Assembly: GCA_001626925.1 (NCBI GenBank)
Contig: LUOR01000006.1
Coordinates: 1-49,781 of the forward strand
Reading direction: 5' to 3'
DNA from: Moraxellaceae bacterium REDSEA-S32_B1
GTDB taxonomy: Bacteria > Pseudomonadota > Gammaproteobacteria > Pseudomonadales > Moraxellaceae
Length of the DNA: 49,781 nucleotides
Shown: piece by piece, positions 37,001 to 44,992 of the stretch
Numbering within the stretch: the stretch's first letter is position 1
How the letters are laid out: the number at the start of each line of letters is the position of its first letter
Program-made: the position numbers and the translations under genes
The notes under the pieces: model-generated
The model's database searches: none
What the model saw: only the letters and a program-made list of their open reading frames with translations
What the model was told of the DNA's origin: nothing

Positions 37001-37397
37001 ACAAGCTAAAGACGCAGAGGTCAGTGTTGCGAGCGCCGCTGTTGCGCCAATCGTTGCAGAAGCTACTCAAGAAGCGGTAACCAGTGTAAATGCGGAACCC
37101 AAAGTCGATGTCGATGCAAGCAGTCCTGAAACAATTTCTGAACCTCAAGTGAATCTTGAGCTTGCATCAGAAGAAGCTGAAAGCACATCACCTGAAAAAG
37201 CGGATGCATCGGCTGAAACGCACGATCAGTCTAACGACTCTTCTGAAAATTCTGCTGAAAATCATTCGGATACTGAAGAATCAGATGTTGAAAAAGCAGC
37301 GCAAAAATCAAAAAGCGATGCTGACAAGTCTTCTCGACCACGTCGCCCAAGAGGTCGACCACCGAAGAAGGCAAGTCAAAATACTGACCAAGCTTAA
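34017..37397 (+). CDS. rne: Ribonuclease E
   Basis: 1126 residues (E. coli 1061). The catalytic half (1-530) has an S1 domain ([20 protein letters not shown]), DNase-I-like catalytic Asp300 (VAIDINSA) and Asp343 (VIDFIDM), matching E. coli Asp303/Asp346, and the zinc-link CPRC at 401-404. Residues near 560-575 ([11 protein letters not shown]) look like a short amphipathic membrane-targeting helix. An Arg/Asn/Gln-rich RNA-binding segment covers about 630-740. The rest is disordered and acidic, with SNDPREKR repeated at 853 and 973, a hydrophobic micro-domain ([18 protein letters not shown] to LIPTFNRAV) between them at about 880-925, and an AT-hook-like end (RPRGRPPKK). RNase E starts mRNA decay and processes rRNA and tRNA as the scaffold of the degradosome. 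Confidence 0.96.
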   Translation: MKRMLINATHAEEVRVALVTDNRLYDFDLENRTREQKKSNIYKGHVTRVEPSLEAVFVEYGAGRQGFLSLREIAHSYLQGDPRQNHNIRELITEGTELLVQVEKEERGNKGAALSTYISLAGRYLVLMPNNPKGGGISRQISGSTREELKEILASLNLPRGMSLIIRTAGIGRSKEELQLDLQHLLDLWNQIQNSAKNGPSPMLVHQEAGVVTRAIRDYLRDDVAEILIDSENAYNEAYNFVKAVMPNQLDKLKTYTLNDPLFAHFGVESQIQTAYEREVKLPSGGSIVIDQTEALVAIDINSAKATRGQDVEDTALHTNLEAAEEIARQLRLRDMGGLIVIDFIDMGRERNQRMVEAKLREATQSDRARIQFGQLSRFGLMEMSRQRLRPSLEESTGYVCPRCHGTGMVRDQRSLSLSIMRKVEEIALQHRQGEVQIEVPVEIAAFLLNEKRHSLVYLEQTSGVRVTVLPHPHLETPHYEIQYNPEGYAPTSYERTEATRSSEKDIGYESSAWHIEDAAQIAPKVTAKSVATSTAKVTGKGAKESNPQQASASPAPTNSPCAWLENLFVPKQARTTDQNRNAQNAAAAIEQLVNTGAVSRGQFGQIESNNIEQAVNGYLHPNASTSSNDSQDKDDRPRRKDKRKRKDQRNDRNDQRTDNRNEQQSRQDRNDQSQDQENQDNQLQRKPKNDRRNRQNGDQDQNGNRNQNAVPRRERNQNRPQRPQRERDQNVLNEQSGQTNEQINVQTFEQGTAETLPTAMLVNIDTAQTEIVALERSNSTPPVVAIENKLENQSSDEKSAEQDRQSSKRADSNNGAKADADAPHAKGKKKGKAQSRNAEQSEASDEPATRASNDPREKRRLKAEKRAQKAAQKGPLNAKSLASLAQFSVVGLIRHVYGEDCNVLIEQFGLIPTFNRAVTKHTEAFQSNEIEEDEDNIFSGPVTRDVELPREQNQEPVEALSLTPPEPSVRLSNDPREKRKLAEQSPTEAQDASTQAKDAEVSVASAAVAPIVAEATQEAVTSVNAEPKVDVDASSPETISEPQVNLELASEEAESTSPEKADASAETHDQSNDSSENSAENHSDTEESDVEKAAQKSKSDADKSSRPRRPRGRPPKKASQNTDQA

Positions 37398-37402
37398 TTC
37401 AC

Positions 37403-37442
37403 AAGCGCAATACTTATTGACTTAACTATTGCGCTTTTTTTT
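37403..37442 (+). terminator. Rho-independent terminator of rne
   Basis: Ten-base-pair stem (AAGCGCAATA at 37403-37412 with 37427-37436) around a 14-nt loop, followed by a run of eight T residues. Confidence 0.88.
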
Positions 37443-37560
37443 GAGTATGATCAAAGACACGTAGAGTATTTTACTGTACGTTATTCTCCCGATACAACAC
37501 TGCTAAGTTTTGGACAGTGTTGTTGATTTCATTGATAGAAAGTATAACAGGAGCTCTGAC

Positions 37561-39393
37561 ATGAGCCACGATGCGACTAAAGATATTATTTCCCTCTCAG
37601 ACGTGATTAAACAAGTTCCTCAATTTGCCAAGAAAATTCCCAACGTATTGAATGGCTTAAGGCAAGCTTATTTGCGCCGACCAAGCACCGCTTGTGGTCT
37701 AGGTTGGGCATTTGAAAAAGCAGTTGATGAAAATCCATCGGGCATTGCCCTGTTATACGAAGATCAAAAATTTAGCTACACCGAACTCAATGCATGGGCA
37801 AACCAAATTGCCGATTACTTTTTAAAGCAAGGCGCTAAAAAAGGCGACGTCATCGCCGTGATGGTAGAGAATCGTCCTGAACTCGTTGCAACCGTGCTTG
37901 GACTTGCCAAAATTGGTGTCATTTCTGCATTAGTGAATACCTCGCAATGTCGCAAAGTACTCAGTCACAGTATTAACTTGGTTAAACCTTTTGCGATCGT
38001 GATCGGCGAAGAAGTACAACAAGCGGTGTTGGACGTCCAAGATGATTTAGAACTCGCAAATGATAAATTCTTTTGGTTTGCTGATGACGAGTCGAAAACT
38101 ACATCACCTAAACCGTTTACCGATCTTGCAAAAGCGATTCAATCTTGCCAAAAGAGCAATCCATCGACAACGAACGATGTGACTGGCAAGGATGGTCTAT
38201 TTTACATCTATACTTCAGGCACCACAGGTCTGCCAAAAGCGGTCACATTTAAAAATAGCCGTTGGATGCTTGCATACGGCACCTACGGGCATGTCTTGGA
38301 CTTGAATAAAGACGATGTCATGTATGCGACCCTACCGCTGTATCATGCGACTGGCATGGTCGTGTGCTGGTGTGGCGTGATCGCAGGTGCGTCAACACTC
38401 GCAATTCGTCGTAAATTTTCAAAATCAAACTTTTGGAAAGATGTGGAAAAATTCGATGCGTCGGCGATCGGCTATGTCGGCGAACTGTGTCGCTATCTAC
38501 TTGATTGCGAACCAACACCTGAAGAACGTAACCACCGTGTCCGCAAGATGATTGGCAATGGTATGCGCTCAAACATCTGGCACGAATTTAAAGAACGATT
38601 CAACATCGATGAAGTTTTAGAACTCTACGCTTCGAGTGAAGGTAATGTCGGCTTTAGTAATATTTTTAACTTTGAAAATACCGTAGGTTTCTCACCAACC
38701 CCTTATGCCATCATCGCCTTTGATAAAGAGAAAAATGAACCCATTCGTGACGCCGATGGTTTTTGCCAAAAAGTCAAAAAAGGCGAAACTGGGCTTTTGA
38801 TCGGGAAAATCACCAGTCGCTCGCCATTCGATGGTTATACCGACCCTGAAAAGAATAAATCTGTGATCATGGAAAATGTCTTAAAATCGGGTGACAAATA
38901 CTTCAATACTGGAGATTTGGTGCGTGATATCGGCTTCCGTCATGCCCAATTTGTTGATCGCTTGGGCGATACCTTCCGCTGGAAAGGTGAAAATGTATCG
39001 ACCACACAAGTCGAAAATATCGTGTCGGAATACGAGAAAATCTCAGAAGCAGTGGTCTACGGTGTCGAAATTCCAAACACCAATGGTCGCGCAGGCATGG
39101 CAGCGATCACCTTGCAAGATGATCTGTCTTTGAGCGAGCAAGACCTAGCAAGCATGGCAGATCAATTTAAAACCGAACTTCCTGCCTATGCGGTACCTGT
39201 CTTCTTGCGCATTCAAAAGCAAATCGAAACCACTGGGACTTTCAAATATTCAAAGAACAAGTTGAAAGAAGAAGCCTTTGATCCTGAAAAATGCAAAGAA
39301 CAAATCTTCGCATTACTCCCTGGAGAGTCTGCATATAGCGAAGTCGATGCAGATGTGTTTCAGAAAATTAATCAAGGAGAATACCGCTTCTAA
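37561..39393 (+). CDS. Long-chain acyl-CoA synthetase, FATP/very-long-chain family
   Basis: 610 residues from the ATG at 37561, which has AGGAG 9 nt upstream; an ATG at 37510 lacks one. The AMP-binding P-loop is YIYTSGTTGLPKAV (from residue 215), followed by LPLYHATGMVVCWCG, the ELYASSEGNVGFSN adenine region, YFNTGDLV and FRWKGENVSTTQVE, whose hinge and FRWKGENV signature are typical of FATP/ACSVL enzymes rather than FadD. It activates fatty acids to acyl-CoA with ATP. Acinetobacter uses acyl-CoA for storage lipids, so it could feed Acr1, encoded 16 kb away in this window. Monocistronic. Confidence 0.93.
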   Translation: MSHDATKDIISLSDVIKQVPQFAKKIPNVLNGLRQAYLRRPSTACGLGWAFEKAVDENPSGIALLYEDQKFSYTELNAWANQIADYFLKQGAKKGDVIAVMVENRPELVATVLGLAKIGVISALVNTSQCRKVLSHSINLVKPFAIVIGEEVQQAVLDVQDDLELANDKFFWFADDESKTTSPKPFTDLAKAIQSCQKSNPSTTNDVTGKDGLFYIYTSGTTGLPKAVTFKNSRWMLAYGTYGHVLDLNKDDVMYATLPLYHATGMVVCWCGVIAGASTLAIRRKFSKSNFWKDVEKFDASAIGYVGELCRYLLDCEPTPEERNHRVRKMIGNGMRSNIWHEFKERFNIDEVLELYASSEGNVGFSNIFNFENTVGFSPTPYAIIAFDKEKNEPIRDADGFCQKVKKGETGLLIGKITSRSPFDGYTDPEKNKSVIMENVLKSGDKYFNTGDLVRDIGFRHAQFVDRLGDTFRWKGENVSTTQVENIVSEYEKISEAVVYGVEIPNTNGRAGMAAITLQDDLSLSEQDLASMADQFKTELPAYAVPVFLRIQKQIETTGTFKYSKNKLKEEAFDPEKCKEQIFALLPGESAYSEVDADVFQKINQGEYRF

Positions 39394-39420
39394 GCGTGAA
39401 AATCACCCGTAAATTTGATC

Positions 39421-39446
39421 AAAGGCAAGGTTTCGACTTTGCCTTT
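39421..39446 (+). terminator. Probable terminator of the acyl-CoA synthetase gene
   Basis: Eight-base-pair stem AAAGGCAA/TTGCCTTT (39421-39428 and 39439-39446) with a 10-nt loop, but only a very short T-tail. Confidence 0.5.
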
Positions 39447-39501
39447 TGACATTAAAATGACGCAATTATAAGCAAACATCCGCCTCAAACCGATTTTTCC
39501 C

Positions 39502-39529
39502 TTGTGTTCATCAAATAACTTGCTACAAT
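39502..39529 (+). promoter_or_regulatory. Promoter of the tRNA-Lys pair
   Basis: TTGTGT (39502-39507), 16-bp spacer and an extended -10 TGCTACAAT (39521-39529), about 148 bp before the first tRNA-Lys. The predicted transcript would carry a long 5' leader with repeats. TTGACA at 39446-39451 with TATAAG at 39467-39472 is a second, worse-spaced candidate. Confidence 0.55.
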
Positions 39530-39676
39530 ACGCTCCATCGAAATGAAGGCACATTATTTTTTAATGCTGTAAGGGAAACTGCAATTTTATTGATTTTTCT
39601 CTTGCGTCGAAAAAATTGATACTGAATTAGTTTTTTCACTTGCGCTTCGAAAAAAGCAGTGCTTTTTTCTCGCTCA

Positions 39677-39752
39677 GGGTCGTTAGCTCAGTTGGTAGAG
39701 CAGTGGACTTTTAATCCATTGGTCCCGCGTTCGAGTCGCGGACGACCCACCA
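39677..39752 (+). tRNA. tRNA-Lys (anticodon TTT), copy 1
   Basis: 76 nt with encoded CCA. Acceptor stem GGGTCGT pairs with ACGACCC, D loop AGTTGGTAGA, anticodon loop CTTTTAA with TTT at 39710-39712, T loop TTCGAGT. Identical to the copy at 39895. Confidence 0.98.
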
Positions 39753-39894
39753 TTTATTTCGAATCATTTACAAACTCTTTGTAAATCGCCAAAATAGAAA
39801 ATGTGAATTTTCTTGTGCATCGAAAAAATTGATAATTAATTAGTTTTTTCTCTTGCGTCGAAATCATCGATTAATTATCGATAATTTCTCCTCA

Positions 39895-39970
39895 GGGTCG
39901 TTAGCTCAGTTGGTAGAGCAGTGGACTTTTAATCCATTGGTCCCGCGTTCGAGTCGCGGACGACCCACCA
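39895..39970 (+). tRNA. tRNA-Lys (anticodon TTT), copy 2
   Basis: Base-for-base identical to the first copy, 142 bp further on; anticodon at 39928-39930. No separate promoter is obvious, so it is probably processed from the same transcript. Confidence 0.98.
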
Positions 39971-40008
39971 TTTCCTTCTTAATATTCTATATTTTAAAAT
40001 TCAACGGT

Positions 40009-41163
40009 TTAAAGAAACTGATGCAACACCGTATTTAAAAATAACCTACCCTGCGCTGTACATTGCAGTCTTTTAACATTTTGATCTAGTAAATGCTTTT
40101 GACGTAATTCATTTAAAACTGGTTGAATCGTTGATAATTGTTGGCCTGTTCGTTTTAAATAAAAATCTTTGGGTACACCTGCATTTAAGCGCAACGCATT
40201 CATCATAAACTCAAAAGGCATGTCATCCTCGGCAATCGCTTTAAATTGCAAATTTTGCGCAGGTATTTGCTCCAAATAATCTTTTGGCATGCGTGTTTTT
40301 TGAAAACGATAAATACCATTAGCTAAAGTCACCTTACCATGAGCCCCTGCACCAATCGCCAAATAATCACCAAACTGCCAATAGTTGATATTATGCTGAC
40401 TCGGACGCTCTTTTGCCCATGCTGACACTTCATAATTGACAAAGCCATGCGCAAGAAGCAACGCCTCGCCTTGAAGCTGAATCTGTTCAAGCACCTCTTC
40501 ATCAGGCAAAGTCGGCTGTGAACGATAAAATACCGTATTTGGCTCAATGGTCAGTTGATACCATGAAATATGTGTCGCACCACAGTCGATTGCCATCTGC
40601 AAATCAGCTAAGGCTTGCTTAACCGTTTGCTGTGGTAAGCCGTGCATCAGATCGACATTGATGCGCTGAAATCCTGCATTTTTCGCATTTTGAATCGCAG
40701 ATTTGGCGTTGTCAGGATTGTGAATTCGTCCTAGTCGTTCTAAATGTGCTACATCAAAACTTTGCACACCGATTGAAAGTCGATTAATTCCTGCACGCAG
40801 ATAATCCTCAAAGGGATCGTGCTCTACCGTCCCAGGATTGGCTTCCATGGTGATTTCACAATTTTCTTGGAAAGGTATTTGTGATTTCAGGGCATCGAAT
40901 AACCGCTGATACGCAGACGCAGAAATCAGCGATGGTGTGCCACCACCGATAAAAATACTATGCAATTCACGCCCTTGAATAAATTCTTTTTGCGTCGCAA
41001 AATCCTTAATCAGCGCATCAATATATTGCTGTTCCAACTCCTGACTGAGCTGTCCTTCTGCTAATTCATGCGAATTAAAATCACAATACGGACATTTGCG
41101 CACACACCACGGCATATGGATATATAGCGAGAGCGGAATTTCGGCAATTAGACTTGGATGCAT
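40009..41163 (-). CDS. hemW: Radical SAM family heme chaperone HemW
   Basis: 384 residues from the ATG at 41163, the usual length; a longer start at 41217 adds unrelated residues. The radical-SAM cluster motif is WCVRKCPYCDF with Cys20, Cys24 and Cys27. FIGGGTPS, MEANPGT, RLSIGVQSFD and GLPQQT are shared with HemN-type proteins. HemW lacks the fourth ligand context of coproporphyrinogen oxidase and is known to bind heme and hand it to proteins such as respiratory enzymes. Often mis-annotated as HemN. It converges with the tRNA-Lys pair; no terminator is obvious in the 38-bp gap. Confidence 0.94.
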   Translation of the reverse strand: MHPSLIAEIPLSLYIHMPWCVRKCPYCDFNSHELAEGQLSQELEQQYIDALIKDFATQKEFIQGRELHSIFIGGGTPSLISASAYQRLFDALKSQIPFQENCEITMEANPGTVEHDPFEDYLRAGINRLSIGVQSFDVAHLERLGRIHNPDNAKSAIQNAKNAGFQRINVDLMHGLPQQTVKQALADLQMAIDCGATHISWYQLTIEPNTVFYRSQPTLPDEEVLEQIQLQGEALLLAHGFVNYEVSAWAKERPSQHNINYWQFGDYLAIGAGAHGKVTLANGIYRFQKTRMPKDYLEQIPAQNLQFKAIAEDDMPFEFMMNALRLNAGVPKDFYLKRTGQQLSTIQPVLNELRQKHLLDQNVKRLQCTAQGRLFLNTVLHQFL

Positions 41164-41331
41164 GCAACACTCAGCAAGATAAAAAATGGTTGAGCTCGAA
41201 TAAATCAGCTCAAACAAAAGACCAGTAGTTTAACACGCCAAGGTAAGATCATTTTGTGAATTGAAACGTAGAATCGGCAATCAAATCATGTTTTACTCAA
41301 TCAAAGATAAAAAACCAATGAGAAATAAACC

Positions 41332-41799
41332 ATGCGTGCGACTGAGATGTTGATTCCTTTGTTTTTTGCTGCAGGTGTTGGCTTGGCAATGGCAACGCAA
41401 ACTGCTGTCAATAGTCAGCTCCGTCAATATCTCAATAGCCCGATTCAAGCTGCATTTTTTTCCTTCTTAGTGGGGACGATCTGCTTGGCAATCATGATGC
41501 TCGTCATGATGTGGAATGGTTCGGCATTAAAGCCAACATTATCACAACTAAATGAAATACCAGTTTGGCTTTGGGTTGGCGGGTTGCTTGGGGTGTATGC
41601 GGTCACAGCCAGTATTTATACTGCACCGAAACTCGGTTTTTTGACCTTTACTGGATTGGTGCTCTTTGGTCAGGTGATCATGTCGATGTTGTTAGATCAT
41701 TTTGGACTCATCGGTGTGGAGAAAAATCCTGTAAACTGGCAACGTCTTTTGGGTGCGATACTCATCGCCATCGGGATTATCTTTACCTTACAACGCTAG
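41332..41799 (+). CDS. DMT family transporter, YdcZ/DUF606 type
   Basis: 155 residues with five membrane helices at about 4-24, 38-60, 73-92, 98-116 and 135-153, the size of the half-length DMT_YdcZ proteins that are thought to work as dimers. Typical features are TAVNSQLRQYLNSP in the first loop and LLGAILIAIGIIF in the last helix. Substrate unknown. It lies 77 bp before the MATE pump on the same strand. Confidence 0.88.
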   Translation: MRATEMLIPLFFAAGVGLAMATQTAVNSQLRQYLNSPIQAAFFSFLVGTICLAIMMLVMMWNGSALKPTLSQLNEIPVWLWVGGLLGVYAVTASIYTAPKLGFLTFTGLVLFGQVIMSMLLDHFGLIGVEKNPVNWQRLLGAILIAIGIIFTLQR

Positions 41800-41876
41800 T
41801 TTGATCGAAGAGCTCTCACCGTTTACACACGCTTAATTCATTTACGATTCACATTTTATTTTCCCACTGAGATTTT

Positions 41877-43232
41877 ATGTCTACGCCATCGCATTTCACT
41901 TTTGAACTGAAACAACTGCTACATTTGATGATTCCAATTTTAGTCACGCAATTTGCGCAGGCTGGTTTTGGCTTGATCGACACCATTATGGCAGGTCAGC
42001 TTTCCGCTGCGGATTTGGCTGCGGTGGCTGTTGCGGTGGGGATTTGGATGCCTGTGATGTTGTTGTGTAGTGGCATTATGCTCGCTACTTCGCCTTTAAT
42101 CGCAGCTGCACTTGGCGCAAAGAAAACCGACGAGATTCCAACCATTAGCCATCAAGCTTTGTGGATTGCTTTATTTCTTGGCTTAGTCGGAATGATGGTT
42201 TTACACGTCATGCCACAGTTTTTTCATCTACTCAAAGTCCCTGAAAATCTCCATGCCAAAGCAGGTTTATTTTTGCATACGATTGCTTTTGGCATTCCTG
42301 CGATTACGCTCTATACCGTATTGCGTTGTTATGCCGAGGCTTTGGGGCATCCTCGTGTGGTGACAACAATTAGCCTTTTGGCATTGCCTATACTTGTGCC
42401 ATTGAACTATGTATTTATGCACGGTCTATTTGGTTTGCCTGTGATGGGTAGTGCAGGCTGTGGTGTGGCGAATGCGATCTTGCAATGGTTAATGTTGATA
42501 GTTTTATTTTTTTATATCAAACATGCCAAGACTTTTGCGGATGTGCGGTTATTTGAGCGATTTGAAAAGCTTGATCCGCTGTGGTGTAAACGCATCGCTC
42601 TTCTCGGCTTGCCGATTGGTTTAGCGATTTTCTTTGAAGTCAGTATTTTTAGCACAGCCGCATTGGTGGTTAGTCCACTTGGGGAAATTATCACCGCAGC
42701 CCATCAGATCGCCATTTCGATCACTTCGCAGTTGTTTATGATTCCGTTGTCTTTGGCAATGGCACTGACTATTCGAGTCGGACAATATTATGGTGCGCAA
42801 AACTTCGATGCCATGCGTCAGGTACAAAAGCTTGGCTTTATCGTCGGGACACTCTTTGCATGTACGACGATGATTTTATTGTGGCTTTGCCGTGCTTGGA
42901 TTATCCAAATTTATAATGGCAATCCTGAAGTCTTCACTGTGGCATATGGTTTGGTGATTTATGCGGTGGCGTACCAGTTGGTCGATGCGTGGCAAGTCAC
43001 GGCGGCAGGTTGTTTACGTGGCATGCAAGACACCAAAAGTCCAATGTGGATCACGCTATTTGCCTATTGGATTGTGGCATTTCCAATTGGCGTTTACCTC
43101 ACTCGTTATACCGATTTTGCCGCTGCGGGGGTTTGGGTTGGCTTAATTATTGGTTTGTTTGTGGCGTGTATTTTGTTGATTTGGCGATTGTTGTATAGCA
43201 ATACGAAACTCAAACGGTTTAAACACTCTTAA
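41877..43232 (+). CDS. MATE family efflux pump, NorM/AbeM-like
   Basis: 451 residues with 12 membrane segments in two related halves. Family features: PILVTQFAQAGFGLIDTIMA, with the Asp of helix 1 used for cation coupling, GCGVANAILQWLMLI in the middle and QVTAAGCLRGMQDTKSPMW in the second half. Along its length it resembles AbeM of A. baumannii (448 residues as I recall), which uses protons to expel fluoroquinolones, aminoglycosides and dyes. Whether it is the AbeM ortholog or a paralog needs a tree. No regulator is adjacent. Possibly cotranscribed with the YdcZ-type gene. Confidence 0.92.
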   Translation: MSTPSHFTFELKQLLHLMIPILVTQFAQAGFGLIDTIMAGQLSAADLAAVAVAVGIWMPVMLLCSGIMLATSPLIAAALGAKKTDEIPTISHQALWIALFLGLVGMMVLHVMPQFFHLLKVPENLHAKAGLFLHTIAFGIPAITLYTVLRCYAEALGHPRVVTTISLLALPILVPLNYVFMHGLFGLPVMGSAGCGVANAILQWLMLIVLFFYIKHAKTFADVRLFERFEKLDPLWCKRIALLGLPIGLAIFFEVSIFSTAALVVSPLGEIITAAHQIAISITSQLFMIPLSLAMALTIRVGQYYGAQNFDAMRQVQKLGFIVGTLFACTTMILLWLCRAWIIQIYNGNPEVFTVAYGLVIYAVAYQLVDAWQVTAAGCLRGMQDTKSPMWITLFAYWIVAFPIGVYLTRYTDFAAAGVWVGLIIGLFVACILLIWRLLYSNTKLKRFKHS

Positions 43233-43390
43233 TTAATCATTTTAATCAGCCAGCCGTAACTATTGCTCACACAAGCTCACTTGTAAAATATACGTTTGGA
43301 AATTAAAGTCAAAGCATGAAATGAAGATGGCTTATTCATTTTCAAACACATTCCATGACACGATAAAACAGCGCACACGGTAAGTAGATT

Positions 43391-44692
43391 ATGGCAGACA
43401 ATACAGCATCGGCAGGACGACGTTTTATGAAGCTGGCAGGCATGACAGCAAGTATCGCAGGCAAAGCCGTCACCAGTTCGATCAAAAACATCAATGCAGA
43501 TGAAGAAAAAAAACTGCAAGCTCGCTCCGCCCTGTATCAAGAGATCGGTATCAAAATCGCTGAAACCTTAGGGGAAATGAAAGGCGCAGTGATGAAAGTC
43601 GGGCAAATCGCCTCGCAGTACAAAGACATCTTCCCTGCCGAAGTGCAAACTGCGATTGCCAAACTACAACGTCAAGCGCCTGCAATGCCTTTTGCACTCA
43701 TTAAAAATCAAGTCGAAAAAGAACTGGGCAAACCACTCGCTGAATTGTTCCAATCCTTTGATGAAATGCCATTTGCCGCCGCCTCGATCGGTCAAGTGCA
43801 TAAAGCCACACTGAAAAATGGTCAAGCCGTCGTCGTCAAAGTGCAATATCCTGGCGTTGATGAGGCCTGCGAAAGTGATCTTAAACAAGTCCGTCTTGCC
43901 TTGCGTCTAATGGGTGTATTGAAAATTGATCGTAAGCTACAAGATGAGATCTTCGATGAAATTCGGGAAAGTCTTTACACCGAACTCAACTACGAAATCG
44001 AAGCGCAAAATCTGCACGTCTTTAAGACTTTCCACGCCGAGCTGGATGACAAAATTATTATTCCTTCAGTTTTTCCCGAATATTCTTCACGACGCATTTT
44101 GACCTTGAGTCAAGAAGTCGGTGAAAGCATTGAAACTGCAAGTACGTGGGATTTGGAAAAACGTAATGAGCTCGGACGACGACTTTTCCAAGCGATTGGA
44201 CAAGAGATTTTCTATCTCAAGCGTTTTCACTGCGATCCACACCCTGGCAATTTTGCCTTTCGTGAAGATGGCAGCGTGATTGTTTATGATTATGGTGGTG
44301 TGAAGACTTTAAATAACGAGATCGTCAATACCTATAAACATCTGATCAATGCTGCACGTCAAAAAAATATTCCTGCGATTGAAGCCGATTTAAGAGCATT
44401 GAACGTACGCACGGACAAAGGACAGATTCCACAACAATTGTATTTAGATTGGTTGGAAGTGCTTATGCGCCCATTGGTGACCAATTATGATTTTGCAGAA
44501 AATTCATCGCATCATGATGGTGTGGCATTGGTCAAACAATCGTTGAAATATTGGGATAGTTTCCAACCTTCGCCTGATACGCTGATGGTTAATCGAACGG
44601 TTTCAGGGCATTACTGGAATCTGATCAACCTCAAAGTACATGATAATATGAATGATTTATTCGAGCAGTTGATCCCAAACCAACCCACATAA
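43391..44692 (+). CDS. AarF/UbiB (ABC1) family atypical kinase
   Basis: 433 residues. The ADCK/UbiB features are KVGQIAS and the Ala-rich loop PFAAASIGQVHKATLKNG in place of a Gly-rich loop, VVKVQYPG with the catalytic Lys, the HCDPHPGNFAF catalytic loop (Asp282) and YDYGGVK with the metal-binding Asp. It lacks the two C-terminal membrane helices of true UbiB, and no ubiE or ubiJ is adjacent, so it is more likely an accessory ABC1 kinase than the ubiquinone-pathway UbiB. Such proteins have ATPase activity linked to quinone lipid handling. The gene stands alone. Confidence 0.9.
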   Translation: MADNTASAGRRFMKLAGMTASIAGKAVTSSIKNINADEEKKLQARSALYQEIGIKIAETLGEMKGAVMKVGQIASQYKDIFPAEVQTAIAKLQRQAPAMPFALIKNQVEKELGKPLAELFQSFDEMPFAAASIGQVHKATLKNGQAVVVKVQYPGVDEACESDLKQVRLALRLMGVLKIDRKLQDEIFDEIRESLYTELNYEIEAQNLHVFKTFHAELDDKIIIPSVFPEYSSRRILTLSQEVGESIETASTWDLEKRNELGRRLFQAIGQEIFYLKRFHCDPHPGNFAFREDGSVIVYDYGGVKTLNNEIVNTYKHLINAARQKNIPAIEADLRALNVRTDKGQIPQQLYLDWLEVLMRPLVTNYDFAENSSHHDGVALVKQSLKYWDSFQPSPDTLMVNRTVSGHYWNLINLKVHDNMNDLFEQLIPNQPT

Positions 44693-44940
44693 TTAGCATT
44701 GCACCGCTTGGTGTGGGTCTTGAGTGTTGCTTACAGTGTTAATCGGATGTAATGGCAGTTACACCCTGCTTGCAAACCATTACATTGTTATAATATAACA
44801 TTTGGTGTCGCCTTGTTATTATAATCCCATATCCTGATGACATTCCCTAGATGTTATCATGATGTAGCTTTTAAATCTTTTGAGCATTTTTCATGGGATT
44901 GAGGCAAGTGGCTTGTCTACTCTGCAACTATCCTCCTCTG

Positions 44941-44975
44941 CGAAGTAACTTCCCCCGAGTTACTTCGTTTTTTTT
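44941..44975 (+). terminator. Strong plus-strand terminator 249 bp after the AarF gene
   Basis: Ten-base-pair stem (CGAAGTAACT with AGTTACTTCG) around TCCCCCG, followed by eight T residues. The left flank has no A-run, so it cannot serve the convergent Sel1 gene. It ends either a long 3' UTR or a small RNA (see findings). Confidence 0.92.
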
Positions 44976-44992
44976 GCCTACCACGTCTGTTC

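Larger units (their letters stand above)
39595..39970 (+). repeat. Tandem duplication containing two tRNA-Lys genes
   Basis: Two units, about 39595-39752 and 39808-39970, share a leader beginning near TCGAAAAAATTGAT (39607 and 39820), then TTAGTTTTTTC, then an inverted repeat, then an identical 76-nt tRNA. The offset is 213 bp in the leader and 218 bp at the tRNA. The inverted repeats before the tRNAs are unrelated in sequence: 39649-39669 (perfect 10-bp arms) and 39860-39888 (12-bp arms, one mismatch). A 9-bp hairpin (39766-39786) follows the first tRNA. Confidence 0.8.

Noticed and set aside
40009..41163. Coproporphyrinogen III oxidase HemN
   Set aside because: The length of 384 residues and the CPYCDFNSH cluster region match HemW rather than the longer HemN.
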